Positions 37,148-46,876 of a stretch of 64,000 nucleotides of DNA are shown here, piece by piece (positions within the stretch are counted from its first letter, which is position 1; the number at the start of each line of letters is the position of its first letter). The notes beneath the pieces are model-generated. The model saw only the letters and a program-made list of their open reading frames with translations. It did not search any database and had not been told where the DNA came from. Position numbers and translations under genes: made by a program. The DNA is from Dyadobacter jejuensis (GTDB taxonomy: Bacteria; Bacteroidota; Bacteroidia; Cytophagales; Spirosomataceae), in NCBI RefSeq assembly GCF_003149085.1, contig NZ_QGDT01000011.1:124001-188000 (forward strand). The letters are read 5' to 3'.

Positions 37148-37191
37148 AGCTCTAATATATTTGATAGCGAAATTGCCGGTTTGTTCTATTT

Positions 37192-37228
37192 TTGTACAAA
37201 TCTAATAAATTGTACAAAACTAATACAA
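37192..37228 (-). promoter_or_regulatory. AraC-gene promoter overlapped by two direct repeats
   Basis: TTGTACAAATCTAATA (37192-37207) and TTGTACAAAACTAATA (37210-37225) match at 15 of 16 positions, with an 18-bp period. On the minus strand a TTG (37226-37228), 21 bp, and TAGATTTG (37197-37204) form a candidate promoter. The repeats cover the -7 box and spacer, which fits a site for AraC binding to repress or adjust its own expression. Confidence 0.55.
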
Positions 37229-37320
37229 GTAAAAAAAGACAATTTTTTAAAAAAAATGATATTTTGGCCTGAATTTAATCCAAGTTTTAAGAAAAGGAAG
37301 ATTACAACCCCTTTTTTGCC

Positions 37321-38460
37321 CTATTTTAAGATTTCACGGGCGATCACCAGTTTCTGAATTTCGGAGGTACCTTCATAAATCTGTGTAATCTTAGCATCCC
37401 GCATATGGCGTTCCACATGGTACTCTTTCACATAGCCATAGCCCCCATGGATTTGGACCGCCTCCGTAGTCACCCACATGGCCACCTCCGAGGCAAATAA
37501 CTTGGCCATAGCCGCCTCGTTAATATAATTCTTCCCACTGTCTTTCATCCAGGCTGCTTTGTAAACGAGTTGTCGGGCCGCTTCAATGCGGGTAGCCATT
37601 TCAGCGAGTTTAAATTGTATCCCCTGATGCTCACTAATGGGTTTGCCGAATGTACGCCGTTGTTTGGCGTACTGAAGCGACAACTCATAGGCCCCCGCCG
37701 CAATCCCTAGGGCCTGAGCCGCTATACCGATCCTTCCCCCATTAAGGGTGTTCATGGCAAACTTAAACCCAAATCCGTCTTCTCCTATTCGTTTACTTTT
37801 GGGCACCTTCACATCGGAAAACAGTAAAGAGTGGGTATCGGAGGCCCGAATCCCCATTTTATCTTCCTTCCTGCCTACCACGAACCCCGGCAACCCTTTA
37901 TCGACCAAGAACACATTGATGCCCCTATGCCGCTTGGCGGGGTGGGTCTGCGCTATTACCAGGCATACTTCCGATATATTACCATTGGTTATCCAATTCT
38001 TAGTTCCGTTAATCAGATAATGGTCGTCCATTTCTACAGCCATGGTATGCTGTGAGGTCGCATCGGACCCCGCCTCGGGCTCCGAAAGGCAGAAGGCCCC
38101 TAGTTTAGTACCGGTGGCTAGGTCGGGCAAATAGGCCCTTTTCTGCTCCTCAGTACCATATGCTTCTATTCCCCAACAAACCAACGAGTTGTTGACCGAC
38201 ATGATCACCCCAGCGGAAGCGTCGACCTTGCAGATTTCTTCCATGGCAATTACATAAGACAAGGTATCCATTCCCCCCCCACCATATTGCTCGGGGACCA
38301 TCATGCCCATGAAGCCCATTTGCCCCATCTTCCTTAAGCTATCTTTATCGAAAGTTTGAGAATTATCGCGCTCAATAATACCCGGAAGTAACTCTACCCG
38401 GGCGAAGTCGCGGGCGGCCTGTTGAATGGCCACTTGTTCCTGATTCAAAATATATTCCAT
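37321..38460 (-). CDS. Acyl-CoA dehydrogenase
   Basis: 379 residues, standard length. FAD flavoprotein oxidising acyl-CoA in fatty-acid or branched-chain catabolism. Signatures: GAFCLSEPEAGSDA, NGTKNWITNG, RRTFGKPISEHQGIQFKLAEM and the C-terminal QIYEGTSEIQKLVIAREIL, which contains the catalytic Glu. It resembles the short-chain/butyryl-CoA group; the chain length cannot be told. Confidence 0.94.
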   Translation of the reverse strand: MEYILNQEQVAIQQAARDFARVELLPGIIERDNSQTFDKDSLRKMGQMGFMGMMVPEQYGGGGMDTLSYVIAMEEICKVDASAGVIMSVNNSLVCWGIEAYGTEEQKRAYLPDLATGTKLGAFCLSEPEAGSDATSQHTMAVEMDDHYLINGTKNWITNGNISEVCLVIAQTHPAKRHRGINVFLVDKGLPGFVVGRKEDKMGIRASDTHSLLFSDVKVPKSKRIGEDGFGFKFAMNTLNGGRIGIAAQALGIAAGAYELSLQYAKQRRTFGKPISEHQGIQFKLAEMATRIEAARQLVYKAAWMKDSGKNYINEAAMAKLFASEVAMWVTTEAVQIHGGYGYVKEYHVERHMRDAKITQIYEGTSEIQKLVIAREILK

Positions 38461-38657
38461 CTCCTAAACTAGTTCAGAATGTTTACCGTTTAAATCCTGT
38501 CACAAAATAGAATATTAATAGGTAGTATGCAAGCATACCAAATCGGTTTGATCCAAAAGCTAAATCCATGGAGCCAAACCAAAAAAACTTGTTTAGTTTT
38601 GTGATATCATTCTAAGTACTAAAGCTAAAATCTTCATCAGCCAGTATCACCATCAAA

Positions 38658-39923
38658 ATGTCAATCAATACGGTTTTCTTAATCAAGATGATCATCAATA
38701 TAGGCCTAACGTTAGGCCTATTTTGGACTATCAGCCAACGTACACGTTTCAAAAAATGGCAATTATCTCAGGATAAATTGGTTTTTAGCCTTGGCTTTGT
38801 CGCACTTAGGTTAATCCCCTGGATCGCCATTTTCTTGGTAATCCATGAAGAGCCACGAGGGGATATCCCTTTCTTTTTTTACAAAGCCGAAGCCGCCAAA
38901 TTAGGAGGATTCGTATACCGCGACTTTTGGTCCTACCACGCGCCTTTATTCGCTTACATCATCAGCATCCCCGTCTGGATATGGCACAACTCCCGCGCCA
39001 TTGTCCTGTTTATGGTACTGATGGAAGGCGCCATCCTATGGCTCACCTACACGACCTATAAGCGCCGGTCCGAATATGCCCTGCAATATGCGATCATTTA
39101 CCTTTTGTTGCCTGCGGCTTTTATGTACATCCTCGTAGACGGCCAAGAGGAGGTATGGTTCTGGGGGGCAGGGTTATTATTATGGCGTATCACACTTTAT
39201 CACAAGACCAATATCGAAGTCAAACTCGGACTCTTGTATGCGGCCACCCTGCTTACCATCAAGGTAACTTTTATATTCCTGTTACCAGCCGTGCTGATAC
39301 TGGTGGCTAGGCCCATGCGAATGCTGCTGGTGATGGCTGCCATAGGACTACCGGCGGTGGGTTTTCTGTACTGGCAGGTTGGAGACCTTTTTTTGATGCC
39401 TATTCAGCATACCGAACAGCTGATGACCCCCAATTTGTTTTCCATCACCAGGCCAATCATTGAACTCTTTGTACATATCAACGAAAAGAACACGCCCCTA
39501 ATCAACTGGTTTGGGTTATTATTCACTACCTTTATTCCCGCTATTTTCGCTTATAAGGGCCGTAAGCGACCGATTAGTGAAATACTCCCAGCGGTGTTCA
39601 CCTCGAGCTTTATTTGCATGATGATCTTCCAAGCCAGCGCTATGGGAGCCTATTTAATGGCCTACCTGATGGTGCTGTTATTCGAAATTATAGACATTCG
39701 CAAAACCCTACATATCGTCGTTCTTGTGGCCCTCAACTGGCTTACGGTGGTTCAACCGTTTGTATGGGTTACCCAAGGGCAGCCGGCCTATACTTCTTTT
39801 GGGATGTTTGCCAACCCCACTTACCTTTTCGAATATACCCTTCAGGTACTAAATGTCGCCTGTTTGATTTGGGCCTTGTATAAGACCTACCAACATATTG
39901 ATCCAAAACCCGCCTTGACATGA
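38658..39923 (+). CDS. Polytopic membrane protein, GT-C glycosyltransferase-like (paralogue 1)
   Basis: 421 residues, about ten membrane segments. An early loop carries the acidic residue and the motif GGFVYRDFWSYHAPLFAYI (about 89-107), a pattern seen in GT-C enzymes that use polyprenyl-phosphate sugars. No signal peptide. It overlaps the next gene by 4 bp (ATGA). The donor, acceptor and product are unknown. Promoter box TAGTTTTG at 38594-38601. Confidence 0.7.
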   Translation: MSINTVFLIKMIINIGLTLGLFWTISQRTRFKKWQLSQDKLVFSLGFVALRLIPWIAIFLVIHEEPRGDIPFFFYKAEAAKLGGFVYRDFWSYHAPLFAYIISIPVWIWHNSRAIVLFMVLMEGAILWLTYTTYKRRSEYALQYAIIYLLLPAAFMYILVDGQEEVWFWGAGLLLWRITLYHKTNIEVKLGLLYAATLLTIKVTFIFLLPAVLILVARPMRMLLVMAAIGLPAVGFLYWQVGDLFLMPIQHTEQLMTPNLFSITRPIIELFVHINEKNTPLINWFGLLFTTFIPAIFAYKGRKRPISEILPAVFTSSFICMMIFQASAMGAYLMAYLMVLLFEIIDIRKTLHIVVLVALNWLTVVQPFVWVTQGQPAYTSFGMFANPTYLFEYTLQVLNVACLIWALYKTYQHIDPKPALT

Positions 39924-41173
39924 ACATCGTCTATGGAAAATTAGCCATCAGTTTGGCCTGTACCCTCCTGATCATCGTCATGCTAGTACGGCGTAAAGCC
40001 ATCACTGCCTGGCTCGACGGGCAATCTAGCAAAGTGGTGCTTACAGCTGGCTGGCTCTTATTTCGGCTGCTTCCCTTCGTGGGCGTGTACCTAATCGCCG
40101 GCCTCTCTACCACTTCCGATGTCAACGGGTTCTGGGACGAAGGCAGTAAGGCCTCCCTGGGTCAGATCGTCTACCGGGACTTTTGGTCGCCCTATTCCCC
40201 CCTTTATGCCTACTTTTTAGGGGCATTCCTAAAGCTTTGGTACGACCCCAAAATGATCGTGCTGACCATGGCCCTCATGGATGGAGTAGCACTCTGGCTT
40301 TCCTTTATTTTTTACCGACCACTGGTTACTCAAGGTAATCTCCTTTTCAAAGCCATGGTATACCTGTTGTTTCCAGGTTCTTTGGTCCTGTGTATTATAG
40401 GGGCACAGGAGGATGTATGGATGTGGCTTTTTGTCGTATTGGCCTATTTGGTACAAAAACGTACAGGAAAAGTGACTTGGTATGCCGTAATATTGGCGAT
40501 AGGCTTGTTGACTACCAAGGCTATTTTTGTGCTAATCCTATTTCCCTTATTTCTTATAGAAAAAGAGAAAATCCGTTTCCTTGTACCCATGGCCGCCATC
40601 GGCCTACTTTCCTTGGCTATCTTATACCCGCTGGTAGGCTGGGAGTTCATGCAGCCCTTAGACGAAGCCAAAACGCTTCGCGCACCCAATATTCCCGCTG
40701 TGATTAACCCCTGGTTCGCTAACCAGATAGGCGTTGGAGAGAAATTCTGGAATTGGATCGGATTGCTCCTGTCCCTAGGCCTAGGTAGCTGGACGGCGTT
40801 GCGCTTCCAAAACAAAAGCTTTCAATACATGCTTTCGCGCACTTGGGTGGTGCTGTTTGCCACCATGATGATCGTCCAACAAAGTGCTTACAGCAATTAT
40901 ATCTTCCTATTCCTGATCCCGCTCATGTACGGCGTGGTCGACTGGACTAGCAAAAAGCAGGTGGCCCTCCTTCTGATTTACAACATTTTGTGCGTCGTGC
41001 ATCCATCTATCTGGTGGCGGTTAGATATGCCCAAATACCATTCTCTAAACGACATCGTAGCCACCCAGACGAGTCTGATGGATTATAGCTTGCAACTCTG
41101 CATCATCGTCCTTACGGGTTATTTTATCAGACTGGCCTTCCGGGAGTCCAATGTTATGGTACAGCAGCATTAA
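39920..41173 (+). CDS. Polytopic membrane protein, GT-C glycosyltransferase-like (paralogue 2)
   Basis: 417 residues. It shares the layout of the gene before it: N-terminal segment, LFRLLPFVGVYL (versus LRLIPWIAIFL), GQIVYRDFWSPYSPLYAYF (versus GGFVYRDFWSYHAPLFAYI), ALMDGVALWL (versus VLMEGAILWL) and QEDVWMW (versus QEEVWFW). The two clearly arose by tandem duplication and have diverged. They may act on successive sugars of one envelope glycan. Confidence 0.7.
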   Translation: MNIVYGKLAISLACTLLIIVMLVRRKAITAWLDGQSSKVVLTAGWLLFRLLPFVGVYLIAGLSTTSDVNGFWDEGSKASLGQIVYRDFWSPYSPLYAYFLGAFLKLWYDPKMIVLTMALMDGVALWLSFIFYRPLVTQGNLLFKAMVYLLFPGSLVLCIIGAQEDVWMWLFVVLAYLVQKRTGKVTWYAVILAIGLLTTKAIFVLILFPLFLIEKEKIRFLVPMAAIGLLSLAILYPLVGWEFMQPLDEAKTLRAPNIPAVINPWFANQIGVGEKFWNWIGLLLSLGLGSWTALRFQNKSFQYMLSRTWVVLFATMMIVQQSAYSNYIFLFLIPLMYGVVDWTSKKQVALLLIYNILCVVHPSIWWRLDMPKYHSLNDIVATQTSLMDYSLQLCIIVLTGYFIRLAFRESNVMVQQH

Positions 41174-41211
41174 ATATTTCGGGAGCCTATAGGCTCCTCA
41201 TAGCAAGGCGG

Positions 41212-41257
41212 TTAACGACCAAGAGCCGGGAATTACTCCCCGGCTCTTGGTCGTTAA
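41212..41257. terminator. Long perfect inverted repeat between convergent genes
   Basis: A 19-bp perfect stem (41212-41230 with 41239-41257) and 8-nt loop, containing AGAGCCGGG / CCCGGCTCT. No T-run, so termination is inferred from position between the GT-C pair and serS. Confidence 0.75.
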
Positions 41258-41274
41258 TCCAATAATATGCATTC

Positions 41275-42567
41275 CTACTCTATCACCTCGAAGCCACAGT
41301 AAGGTACGAGTACCGCTGGTACTTTCACCGTACCGTCGGCCTGTTGATTATTCTCCAGCATAGCAGCAAGGATACGTGGCAAGGCCAGGGCCGATCCATT
41401 GAGCGTATGCAAGGGATGGGTCTTTTTATCGGCGTTTTTATAGCGTAGTTTCAGCCTAGTGGCCTGGTAAGTTTCAAAGTTGGACACCGAGCTACACTCT
41501 AGCCAACGCTCCTGCCCCGCCGACCATACTTCAAAGTCGAAGGTTAAAGCGGAAGTGAAGCCCATATCGCCAGCACATAGGCGAAGCACCCGATAGGGAA
41601 GCTCAAGGTTTTCGAGCAAGCTTTGCACATGAGCTACCATAGCATCTAGAGCGGCATAGGAGTCTTCAGGTTTTACAACCTGTACAATCTCCACTTTGTC
41701 GAACTGATGCAAGCGGTTGAGCCCCCGTACATGAGCGCCCCAGCTCCCTGCCTCCCTGCGGAAACAAGGCGTATGGGCCGTTATCTTTATGGGTAAGTCG
41801 GCCTCGGTCAACATCACGTCCCTGAAAAGGTTGGTAAGGGGGACTTCGGCAGTAGGTACCAAATAGAGATCGTCGGCGGTAGCATGGTACATTTGGCCCT
41901 CCTTGTCGGGAAGTTGCCCTGTACCGAAGCCCGAATCCTCATTGACCAAAATCGGTGGCTGTACCTCCATATAACCGGCCTTAGCGGCTTCGTCTAAGAA
42001 GTAGGCAATCATTGCCCTTTGGAGGCGAGCCGCTTTGCCTTTATACACCGGAAAGCCCGCTCCCGTGATCTTATTTCCCAACTCAAAGTCGATGATGGGT
42101 CCTTGTGCTTGGCCCAGCTTTTTGATCAGCTCCCAGTGAGGCAAAGCGCCTGAGGGTAAGGTGGGCTTAACCCCGCCCTCTTGAACGGTCACGTTATCGT
42201 CGGCAGTACGTCCTTCGGGTACCGACTCATGTGGCAAGTTAGGAAGCTTTACTAGCTCAATATGAAGCTCCTGCTCCACGGCTTTATGCTGCTCATCTAG
42301 GCTCTTAGACCTTTCTTTCAAATCCGCTGTTTCGGCCTTTGCAGCCTCAGCCAGTTCCCTTAGCCCCGACTTCATGAGTCCTCCAATCTCCTTCGCTTTG
42401 GCATTGGAAGCGGCCAGCACATCGTCCAACTCCTGTTGTAGGGCTCTTCTTTTTTTGTCGAGTTCCAATACCAGCTCTACCACCTGCTGGGCCTCATGGA
42501 AGCCCCGTTTTTGTAGGCCAGCAATGGTTAACTCGGTATGTTCACGTATAAATGCTGTTTGTAACAT
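41275..42567 (-). CDS. serS: Seryl-tRNA synthetase
   Basis: 430 residues. N-terminal tRNA-binding coiled coil (about 30-110), then class II catalytic motifs: motif 2 FRREAGSWGAHVRGLNRLHQFDKVEIV and motif 3 HTLNGSALALPRILAAMLEN. YLVPTAEVPLTNL binds serine/ATP. Last gene of the leftward ribH-lysC-serS run. Confidence 0.97.
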   Translation of the reverse strand: MLQTAFIREHTELTIAGLQKRGFHEAQQVVELVLELDKKRRALQQELDDVLAASNAKAKEIGGLMKSGLRELAEAAKAETADLKERSKSLDEQHKAVEQELHIELVKLPNLPHESVPEGRTADDNVTVQEGGVKPTLPSGALPHWELIKKLGQAQGPIIDFELGNKITGAGFPVYKGKAARLQRAMIAYFLDEAAKAGYMEVQPPILVNEDSGFGTGQLPDKEGQMYHATADDLYLVPTAEVPLTNLFRDVMLTEADLPIKITAHTPCFRREAGSWGAHVRGLNRLHQFDKVEIVQVVKPEDSYAALDAMVAHVQSLLENLELPYRVLRLCAGDMGFTSALTFDFEVWSAGQERWLECSSVSNFETYQATRLKLRYKNADKKTHPLHTLNGSALALPRILAAMLENNQQADGTVKVPAVLVPYCGFEVIE

Positions 42568-42640
42568 GGTGGATGTTCCGCAGCACTGGGCTACGGACTA
42601 TTTAAATGTGATTGTTTAAAACATTAGCCCGTCGATTGAC

Positions 42641-43999
42641 TCAGGGAGCCGTAAAAATGTCCTTCATGGCATCTTCATAAAAGAACAAACGCTCATTGAG
42701 AACATTCAAAGCTTCGGCCTTATACTTGGAGTGGATCAACAAGGAAAGGTTGTGTTCGGAAGCTCCATAGGAAATCATTCGAATGGGGATATTCTTCATA
42801 GCATCGAGCACTTTCATGGCAATTCCTTCTTTGTCGGCACTAAAGTTACCTACAATACAGATGATGTTCTGATCCCGGTCGTGTTCCTCCAAGTCCGCAA
42901 ACTCGCGTAGTTCGGCGGTAATGGCCTCTAAATTGGTATCGTTATCGATGGTTACCGACACCGATACCTCCGAAGTGGTGATCATGTCGACAGGCGTTTT
43001 ATACTTTTCGAAAATCTCAAACACCCTCCTTAAGAACCCATAGGCATTGAGCATGCGGGTAGAGTGGATATAGATGGCGGTGATATTATCTTTGGCGGCA
43101 ATAGCCTTAATCTCCCGATCGCTCGACTGGTTGGCTATCAGAGTGCCCGGGGCTTCTGGTTGCATGGTATTTTTGAGCCTTACCGGGACGTGCCGCAGCT
43201 TAGCGGGCGTAATGGTGCTAGGGTGCAATATTTTCGCCCCAAAATAAGCCAATTCTGCCGCCTCTTCGAAAGTCAGTTCTCGAATAGGAAAGGTTCTTTT
43301 CACGATCCGAGGGTCATTATTATGCATCCCGTCTATGTCGGTCCATATCTGAATTTCTTCGGCCCGTATAGCCCCGCCAATTAGCGAAGCCGTATAGTCC
43401 GACCCCCCTCTTTTGAGGTTATCGACTTCCTCCCTTGGGTTACGACAGATAAATCCTTGGGTGACGATAATTTTCTTATCGGCATGTTGCTCCAGCATAG
43501 CCGTTAACCTGGTTTCAATTTCGAGCATTTCCGGCTCTCCATCGGCATCGATACGCATAAACTCCAAGGCTGGAAACAATACGGAAGAGTCGCCTTGTTC
43601 CGACAAATAGGCTTGAAACATTTTGGTACTCAAAAGCTCTCCTTCGGCTACAAGCTCCTTCTCATGCTTAGGAGCGAAAGGCCTGATACCGATCAGAGAA
43701 CGAATGTATCCAAATTCACTTTCTACGACCTTCTTCCCCTTTTCAAGTCCGGCCTCGGTGGTATAAAGTTCTTCTAAAAATGCATCGTAGTGTTTCCTAA
43801 GCGCCTCGAGCTGCTCAAAAGCACTGTCGGTTTCATTAGCCTTAGCGGCTTCACCTATGGCGATAAGGGCATTGGTACTACCCGACAAGGCGGATAATAC
43901 CACAATTTTACGACTTGAATCGTCGACCAGCAGTTGGCGGATCGAATGCATGCGTTCCGGCTTTCCTACCGAAGTTCCACCAAATTTCCAGACTTGCAT
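42641..43999 (-). CDS. lysC: Aspartate kinase (monofunctional)
   Basis: 452 residues. It phosphorylates aspartate, opening the Lys/Thr/Met pathway. WKFGGTSVGKPERM is the ATP/aspartate motif, VTQGFICRNPREEVDNLKRGGSDYTASLIGGAI the nucleotide-binding part. Two ACT domains follow (KTPVDMITTSEVSVSVTID and IICIVGNFSADKEGIAMKVLDAMKNIPIRMISYGAS), so feedback control is expected. No homoserine dehydrogenase is fused. 45 bp after ribH. Confidence 0.93.
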   Translation of the reverse strand: MQVWKFGGTSVGKPERMHSIRQLLVDDSSRKIVVLSALSGSTNALIAIGEAAKANETDSAFEQLEALRKHYDAFLEELYTTEAGLEKGKKVVESEFGYIRSLIGIRPFAPKHEKELVAEGELLSTKMFQAYLSEQGDSSVLFPALEFMRIDADGEPEMLEIETRLTAMLEQHADKKIIVTQGFICRNPREEVDNLKRGGSDYTASLIGGAIRAEEIQIWTDIDGMHNNDPRIVKRTFPIRELTFEEAAELAYFGAKILHPSTITPAKLRHVPVRLKNTMQPEAPGTLIANQSSDREIKAIAAKDNITAIYIHSTRMLNAYGFLRRVFEIFEKYKTPVDMITTSEVSVSVTIDNDTNLEAITAELREFADLEEHDRDQNIICIVGNFSADKEGIAMKVLDAMKNIPIRMISYGASEHNLSLLIHSKYKAEALNVLNERLFFYEDAMKDIFTAP

Positions 44000-44044
44000 A
44001 TTGGGATATTGATTTTATGATTTCCTTGTTATACTAATTACCTT

Positions 44045-44539
44045 TTAAGCGAGCACCTTGTCTTTGAGGCCTACCATTTTGATAGCCGTCATAGCCGCCT
44101 CGTCGCCCTTATTACCATGCACCCCACCGGCTCTATCTACGGCCTGTTCCATGGTGTTGGGAGTAAGCACCCCAAAAATAATTGGCTTATTATTGGCAAT
44201 ACTGGCATTGGTAATCCCCTGGGCCACCGCATGGTTGATATAATCGTTATGCTTAGTTTCCCCCTGAATGACCACCCCAAGGGCGATTACGGCGTCGATG
44301 TCGGCACGCTGGGCAAACCAATGCGCGGCCACAGAGAGCTCAAAACTACCTGGCACATTCCCTCTTACAAGCAGGTCAGGGGAGGCACCATAGGCTATCA
44401 GTGTTTGATAAGCCCCTTCATACAACTTTTCAGTTATTTCTGAATTCCACTCCGCCACTACTAAGGCAAACTTCTTGTTGCTAATATTGGGGAGGTCGTC
44501 AATTGAAAAGACACTTAAATTTTTATCGGCTGTAGACAT
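44045..44539 (-). CDS. ribH: 6,7-dimethyl-8-ribityllumazine synthase
   Basis: 164 residues. It joins ribulose-derived butanone phosphate with the pyrimidine precursor in the penultimate riboflavin step. VVAEWNSEITEKLYEGA, VPGSFELSVAAHWFA, ALGVVIQGETKHNDYINHAVAQGI (His at the active site) and FGVLTPNTMEQAVDRAGG are visible. It lies only 36 nt after the terminator at 44576, so a separate promoter or partial readthrough is needed. Confidence 0.96.
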   Translation of the reverse strand: MSTADKNLSVFSIDDLPNISNKKFALVVAEWNSEITEKLYEGAYQTLIAYGASPDLLVRGNVPGSFELSVAAHWFAQRADIDAVIALGVVIQGETKHNDYINHAVAQGITNASIANNKPIIFGVLTPNTMEQAVDRAGGVHGNKGDEAAMTAIKMVGLKDKVLA

Positions 44540-44575
44540 ATTTTTTTACTAATAAAATGTTTAAAAAAACAAAAA

Positions 44576-44605
44576 AAGGATAAAACCGTCGTCGGCTTTA
44601 TCCTT
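44576..44605 (-). terminator. Terminator after the TPR gene, just ahead of ribH
   Basis: On the minus strand AAGGATAAA (44605-44597) pairs with TTTATCCTT (44584-44576), 12-nt loop, followed by a long T-rich tail. The ribH ATG comes 36 nt later. Confidence 0.85.
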
Positions 44606-44632
44606 CCTTATAGAGACATTAATGAAACTTCA

Positions 44633-45334
44633 TTATTTGCCGACTTGTCCCTCTATTAATCCCATGTATTTCTTGGCATTCACCACCTCAGATGATAATG
44701 GGAATTCTTCCACTACACGTTTATAGCTGGCTAAAGCGCTCGAAAAATCATTGGCTTTTTCTTGAGCCAAAGCGAGTTTCATTAAATATACGGGTGTAAA
44801 GTATTGATTCGTCTTATAATCGGAAGCCTTTTTATAGTTGGCCACCGCTTCGGAAAACTGATTTTTCTCCATGTAAGCGTCCCCAATAAGGGCTTTCGCA
44901 CGCGCTTGTACCAGCAAGTCGGAAGAGCTAAACGACTCCAGGTGACTGATGGCCTCGTCGAACTTACCTTGTTTCAAGAGGGCTACACCTGCATAAAAAT
45001 TAGCCAAATTGCTGGCATCCGTACCTTTATAGCCATCTGCAATAGATAGCAAACCTTCATTTCCTCCACTCCCATTAAGGGCAGCTTGCAAAGAATCGGC
45101 TTCAAAATCGTAAACTACTGTCGAAAGAGCCGCTTGCGCAGTTTCTTCCTGACCATCTATATAATACCGGTATCCTCCAAAGGCCACTATCGCCAACAAT
45201 ATGGCCCCACCTAACCCTACAACTACCTTCCGGTTTTTTACAAAGAAGTCCTCAGCCTTGTTAATCTGGCTGGCTAGTACTTCTGGGTTTTCTATTATTT
45301 CAAGCCCGGAAGGATCCGTATTTTTCTTGCTCAT
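44633..45334 (-). CDS. Membrane-anchored TPR protein (YfgM-like)
   Basis: 233 residues from the ATG at 45334 (MSKKNTDP); an earlier ATG at 45361 adds nine unlikely residues. One membrane segment (VVVGLGGAILLAIVAFGGYRYY, about 38-59), then periplasmic tetratricopeptide repeats: ANFYAGVALLKQGKFDEAISHLESF, AKALIGDAYMEKNQFSEAVANYKKA and ALAQEKANDFSSALASYKRVVEEFP. This resembles YfgM/BamD-like assembly helpers; no partner is known here. Confidence 0.85.
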   Translation of the reverse strand: MSKKNTDPSGLEIIENPEVLASQINKAEDFFVKNRKVVVGLGGAILLAIVAFGGYRYYIDGQEETAQAALSTVVYDFEADSLQAALNGSGGNEGLLSIADGYKGTDASNLANFYAGVALLKQGKFDEAISHLESFSSSDLLVQARAKALIGDAYMEKNQFSEAVANYKKASDYKTNQYFTPVYLMKLALAQEKANDFSSALASYKRVVEEFPLSSEVVNAKKYMGLIEGQVGK

Positions 45335-45365
45335 ATCAATTAATTCAATTTTGGAGTGCAAAGTT

Positions 45366-45512
45366 ATGAAAACTTTATTAAGTCAAAACATGTTAGCGCA
45401 CAATTCTTTAGAGCAAATAGCATACAAATCAACCCATTGTCCAAATTGTGGCCTGTCCAAGCAGGCTCAATCGTCCCACTTCCGCCGTACCCTACGCTCT
45501 AAAAACGTATAG
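45366..45512 (+). CDS. Possible 48-residue protein with CPNCG knuckle
   Basis: ATG at 45366, TAG at 45510. It includes THCPNCGLSK and a basic end FRRTLRSKNV. The frame is also open further upstream across the TPR gene, so it may be chance. The following hairpin begins at its stop. Weak support only. Confidence 0.2.
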   Translation: MKTLLSQNMLAHNSLEQIAYKSTHCPNCGLSKQAQSSHFRRTLRSKNV

Positions 45513-45547
45513 ACTGTGCAATAAGTACGACTTAAAGCACAGTCTAT
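45509..45547. terminator. Hairpin downstream of glyA
   Basis: ATAGACTGTGC (45509-45519) pairs with GCACAGTCTAT (45537-45547), 17-nt loop. It stands 25 bp after the glyA stop on the minus strand. No T-run. Confidence 0.55.
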
Positions 45548-45571
45548 CAAATTAATATCGCCTTTCAAGCT

Positions 45572-46876
45572 CTAAACGTATAATGGAAACTGCTTCATCC
45601 AGGTATTGATCTCGGTTTTGGCCGAAGCTATTTTAGCCTCCTGATCGTGGTTCATCAAAACCATGTCGATAAGATCCACGATACGTGCCATATCCGACTC
45701 TACCATACCACGGGTGGTAATAGCAGCCGTTCCTACCCGAATACCGGAGGTTACCATAGGGGATTTATCATCGAAGGGCACCATATTCTTATTGATGGTA
45801 ATATCCGCCTTAATAAGGGTATTCTCTGCTAACCGCCCTGTCAATCCATAATCGACACCATTTTTGGTGCGCAAATCGATTAGCATTAAGTGGTTATCGG
45901 TTCCACCCGAAATAATTTTATATCCTTTATCTATGAATGCAGTAGCCATAGCCTGAGCATTTTTAGCTACTTGAGTGGCATAATTGGCATAGCCATCGGT
46001 AAGTGCCTCCCCAAAAGCGATGGCTTTGGCAGCGATAATATGTTCTAATGGCCCCCCTTGCGTTCCAGGAAATACTCCTGAATCCAAAAGTGAGGACATC
46101 ATCCGTACTTTACCTTTGGCGGTCGTAATTCCGAATGGGTTTTCAAAGTCATTGCGCATCATAATGACCCCGCCACGAGGACCTCTCAGGGTTTTGTGCG
46201 TTGTGGTGGTCACGATATGACAATGATCGAAGGGATCATTGAGTAGCCCCTTGGCGATGAGCCCCGCAGGGTGCGAAATATCAGCGAGTAACAAGGCTCC
46301 CACTTGGTCGGCAATGTTTCTTAGCCGTGCATAGTCCCAGTCGCGGCTATAAGCCGAAGCACCACAAATGAGCAACTTAGGCTTTTCTTGTAAAGCTTGC
46401 TTTTCTACTTTATCCCAGTCTATCAGCCCGGTTTCGGCCTCTACACCATAAAATACAGGCTGGAAGTATTTACCCGAAATGTTGACCGGTGACCCATGAG
46501 AAAGGTGCCCGCCGTGAGCTAGATTGAAACCCATGATTTTATCGCCAGGATTCAAACATGCCAAGAAAACGGCCGTATTGGCTTGTGCTCCTGAATGCGG
46601 CTGCACATTGGCCCAAGTAGCTCCAAATAAGGACTTTAACCGGTCAATGGCTATTTGCTCTATTTCATCAACTACCTCACAGCCGCCATAATAACGCTTC
46701 CCTGGAAGGCCTTCGGCATATTTATTAGTAAGCACACTTCCTGCTGCTTCCATTACCTGAGGGGAAGTAAAGTTTTCAGAAGCAATCAGTTCGATACCAG
46801 ACTCTTGTCTGTGTTGCTCTTTATTGATCAGATCAAAAATAGTTGTGTCACGTTCAACGCTTGTGAGTGTAGACAT
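45572..46876 (-). CDS. glyA: Serine hydroxymethyltransferase
   Basis: 434 residues. PLP enzyme making glycine and 5,10-methylene-THF from serine. [55 protein letters not shown] and the PLP lysine in [15 protein letters not shown] are present. A minus-strand TATTTTTG -7 box lies at 46918-46925. Confidence 0.97.
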   Translation of the reverse strand: MSTLTSVERDTTIFDLINKEQHRQESGIELIASENFTSPQVMEAAGSVLTNKYAEGLPGKRYYGGCEVVDEIEQIAIDRLKSLFGATWANVQPHSGAQANTAVFLACLNPGDKIMGFNLAHGGHLSHGSPVNISGKYFQPVFYGVEAETGLIDWDKVEKQALQEKPKLLICGASAYSRDWDYARLRNIADQVGALLLADISHPAGLIAKGLLNDPFDHCHIVTTTTHKTLRGPRGGVIMMRNDFENPFGITTAKGKVRMMSSLLDSGVFPGTQGGPLEHIIAAKAIAFGEALTDGYANYATQVAKNAQAMATAFIDKGYKIISGGTDNHLMLIDLRTKNGVDYGLTGRLAENTLIKADITINKNMVPFDDKSPMVTSGIRVGTAAITTRGMVESDMARIVDLIDMVLMNHDQEAKIASAKTEINTWMKQFPLYV

